The position numbers and the translations under genes are program-made. Below, piece after piece: positions 62,655 through 64,000 of a DNA stretch of 64,000 nt. The notes under the pieces are model-generated. The model worked only from the letters and a program-made list of their open reading frames with translations, had not been told where the DNA came from and ran no database searches. Origin of the DNA: Streptomyces antibioticus (lineage in GTDB: Bacteria; Actinomycetota; Actinomycetes; Streptomycetales; Streptomycetaceae); the NCBI RefSeq assembly GCF_002019855.1, contig NZ_CM007717.1:7263750-7327749 (forward strand), given 5' to 3'. The number at the start of each line of letters is the position of its first letter. Positions within the stretch are counted from its first letter, which is position 1.

Positions 62655-64000
62655 TCAGGCGGACACCTGGAACGGCGCCACGCCCTGGTACGCGAACCGG
62701 CCGCCGACGACCTTCCACAGATGCACGCCGGTGCCGTCGATGACCAGGGTCCCGGTCTTCGCGTCGAACGCGAACTTCTTCGTGATCCCCTCGTAGCCGG
62801 CCGAGCGCAGCGCCGTCGCCAGGCCGGGGCGGGCCGCCTTCCCGGCGCCCAGGGCGACCAGCCTGCCGGCGACCATGCGGGCCACGTCGTAGGTCTCGAC
62901 GGCGTACGGCTCCGGCGGCGCGCCGTACCGCTCGCGGTGGGCGGCGCTGAACGCCTTGGCCCCCGGGGCGGCGGAGGCCGCGGCCGAATCCATGACCGTG
63001 GCCACGATCACCCACCCCTCGGCCGCGTCCCCGGCGGCCGACAGGAACCGGGCGTCCAGCACCCCCTCGGCCGCCGTCCGCGCGCCCCGGAAGCCACGCC
63101 CGGTCAGTTCCCGGGCCAGCAGGGCGGCCCGGTCGTGGTAGCCGGCGAAGACCACGGAGTCCGCGCCGCCCTCGGCGAAGGCGTCGAGGGCGGGCCCGAA
63201 GTCGGACCGCAGCGCGCTGACCACCTTCGGCACGGCGGGCAGCCGGCCCTTCTGCCGGATCCGGGTGAGGGTGCTGCTGATCTCCCAGGCGTAGGCGTCC
63301 GCCGCCCGGTCGTCGATGATCCCGACGCTCCGCGACCCGGCGGTGCCGCGCAGATACACGTCGAGATAGAACGGCAGCACCGTGTCCGTCACCCGCGCCT
63401 GGAGGAAGGACCGGCTGCCCGCCGCGCCGAGCGCGCTGCCGCCGGGCGCCACCGCGATCAGGGGCAGCGACGCCGCGTCGTAGGTGGCCAGCGAGGCGAG
63501 GGTGGTGGCGTCCGTGGTGGCGCCGATCACCGCGAGCACGGAACGGTCGGCGACCAGCTCCGCGGCCGCCGCGCGGGACCGGCCGGGGTCCCCGCCGTCG
63601 TCCACGGTCCGCACGGCGAGGGTGAACGGCCGCCGCGCGTCGGCGTTGAACTCCGCGACGGCGAGCCGCAGTCCACGCTCCTGGGCCCGGCCGACGGTCC
63701 GTTGGTCACCGCTCAGATCGGCGTGCAGCCCGATGGTGCGGACGGGTTTCCCGGATGCGGAGGCGCCGCCCGTACCGCCGTCGCCGTCGGAGAGGGCCGC
63801 CCACAGGGCCGCACCGCCGCCGACCGCCACGGCCGCGGCGCCGACGCCCAGCAACAGGAACCGGCGCCTGAGTGGCCCACCTGCCTTGCCCTCGGCGTCG
63901 ACCTCGGTGTCGTCGACGCCGGGCAGCGCGAGGGAGGCGGCCGAACGCTCGGCGATCAGCCGGACCAGGGGCTCGGGCAACCACCCGTCGTCGGTCGCAC
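62655..64000 (-). CDS. Receptor-like kinase paralog, 5'-truncated by the window edge
   Basis: The frame is open to the last base, so the kinase domain lies outside. The visible part is the juxtamembrane linker (LVRLIAERSAASLALPGVDD), a transmembrane helix (FLLLGVGAAAVAVGGGAALW) and a ligand-binding domain (IGLHADLSGDQRTVGRAQER, then SVLAVIGATTDATTLASLAT). It aligns by eye throughout with the product of the gene at 60479, including the same linker pattern. It ends 10 bp before that gene, so the two are tandem duplicates and likely one operon with different ligand specificities. Confidence 0.88.
   Translation of the reverse strand, partial: ATDDGWLPEPLVRLIAERSAASLALPGVDDTEVDAEGKAGGPLRRRFLLLGVGAAAVAVGGGAALWAALSDGDGGTGGASASGKPVRTIGLHADLSGDQRTVGRAQERGLRLAVAEFNADARRPFTLAVRTVDDGGDPGRSRAAAAELVADRSVLAVIGATTDATTLASLATYDAASLPLIAVAPGGSALGAAGSRSFLQARVTDTVLPFYLDVYLRGTAGSRSVGIIDDRAADAYAWEISSTLTRIRQKGRLPAVPKVVSALRSDFGPALDAFAEGGADSVVFAGYHDRAALLARELTGRGFRGARTAAEGVLDARFLSAAGDAAEGWVIVATVMDSAAASAAPGAKAFSAAHRERYGAPPEPYAVETYDVARMVAGRLVALGAGKAARPGLATALRSAGYEGITKKFAFDAKTGTLVIDGTGVHLWKVVGGRFAYQGVAPFQVSA

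Overview
The window is very GC-rich chromosomal DNA with strong third-position G/C bias, GTG/TTG starts, many ATGA/GTGA translational overlaps, LuxR/LacI/TetR regulators, kinase-receptor fusions and a type I polyketide-like synthase. This points to a Streptomyces or very close actinomycete. I saw no insertion sequence, integrase, phage gene, CRISPR array or rRNA. One tRNA-Pro is present.

Layout. 1-5.3 kb: the end of a sugar ABC ATPase, then a minus-strand catabolic operon (PhyH-type dioxygenase, SDR, Gfo/Idh/MocA dehydrogenase) divergent from a LacI regulator, and a small cupin. 6.3-21.1 kb: a six-gene minus-strand operon for a secondary lipid. It holds two giant PUFA-synthase-like proteins (ER-ER-KS-AT-ACP-KR and KS-AT-DH-PPTase), a discrete ACP, an alpha/beta hydrolase, a glycosyltransferase and a methyltransferase, nearly all translationally coupled. 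The first synthase gene has an in-frame TTA codon, suggesting bldA control. 21.5-25.4 kb: a secreted serine-hydrolase-fold protein with lost catalytic motifs, tRNA-Pro(GGG), and a TetR-aldolase-kinase unit with a clear palindromic operator.

25.5-35.4 kb is a sulfur-acquisition island. A short cysteine-type leader peptide precedes a GST-like protein. A SAM-IV riboswitch plus a second leader peptide precede an amino-acid-type ABC transporter. A third leader peptide precedes four consecutive luciferase-like flavin monooxygenases. The gene set resembles organosulfur (cysteine S-conjugate or sulfonate) salvage systems, and the regulation is RNA/translation based.

35.4-43.9 kb holds a protease and regulator block: an astacin-like metalloprotease, a large LuxR protein with an altered Walker A, a TPR-CHAT caspase-like protein divergent from an intracellular subtilisin, an ECF-like sigma factor and an acidic partner. 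The CHAT/S8/sigma/partner set is the best candidate here for an undescribed signalling or defence module. 43.9-50.1 kb is mostly housekeeping: N-formylglutamate amidohydrolase, DUF5713, metX-metY and monomeric isocitrate dehydrogenase.

50.4-64 kb: secreted M1 peptidase, MscS channel, flippase-like membrane protein, an ABC exporter whose promoter looks like a SoxR/MerR-type target and whose mRNA is probably leaderless, a WD40 protein, a large LuxR/AAA regulator, and two tandem Ser/Thr kinases fused to extracellular ligand-binding domains (the second runs off the window).
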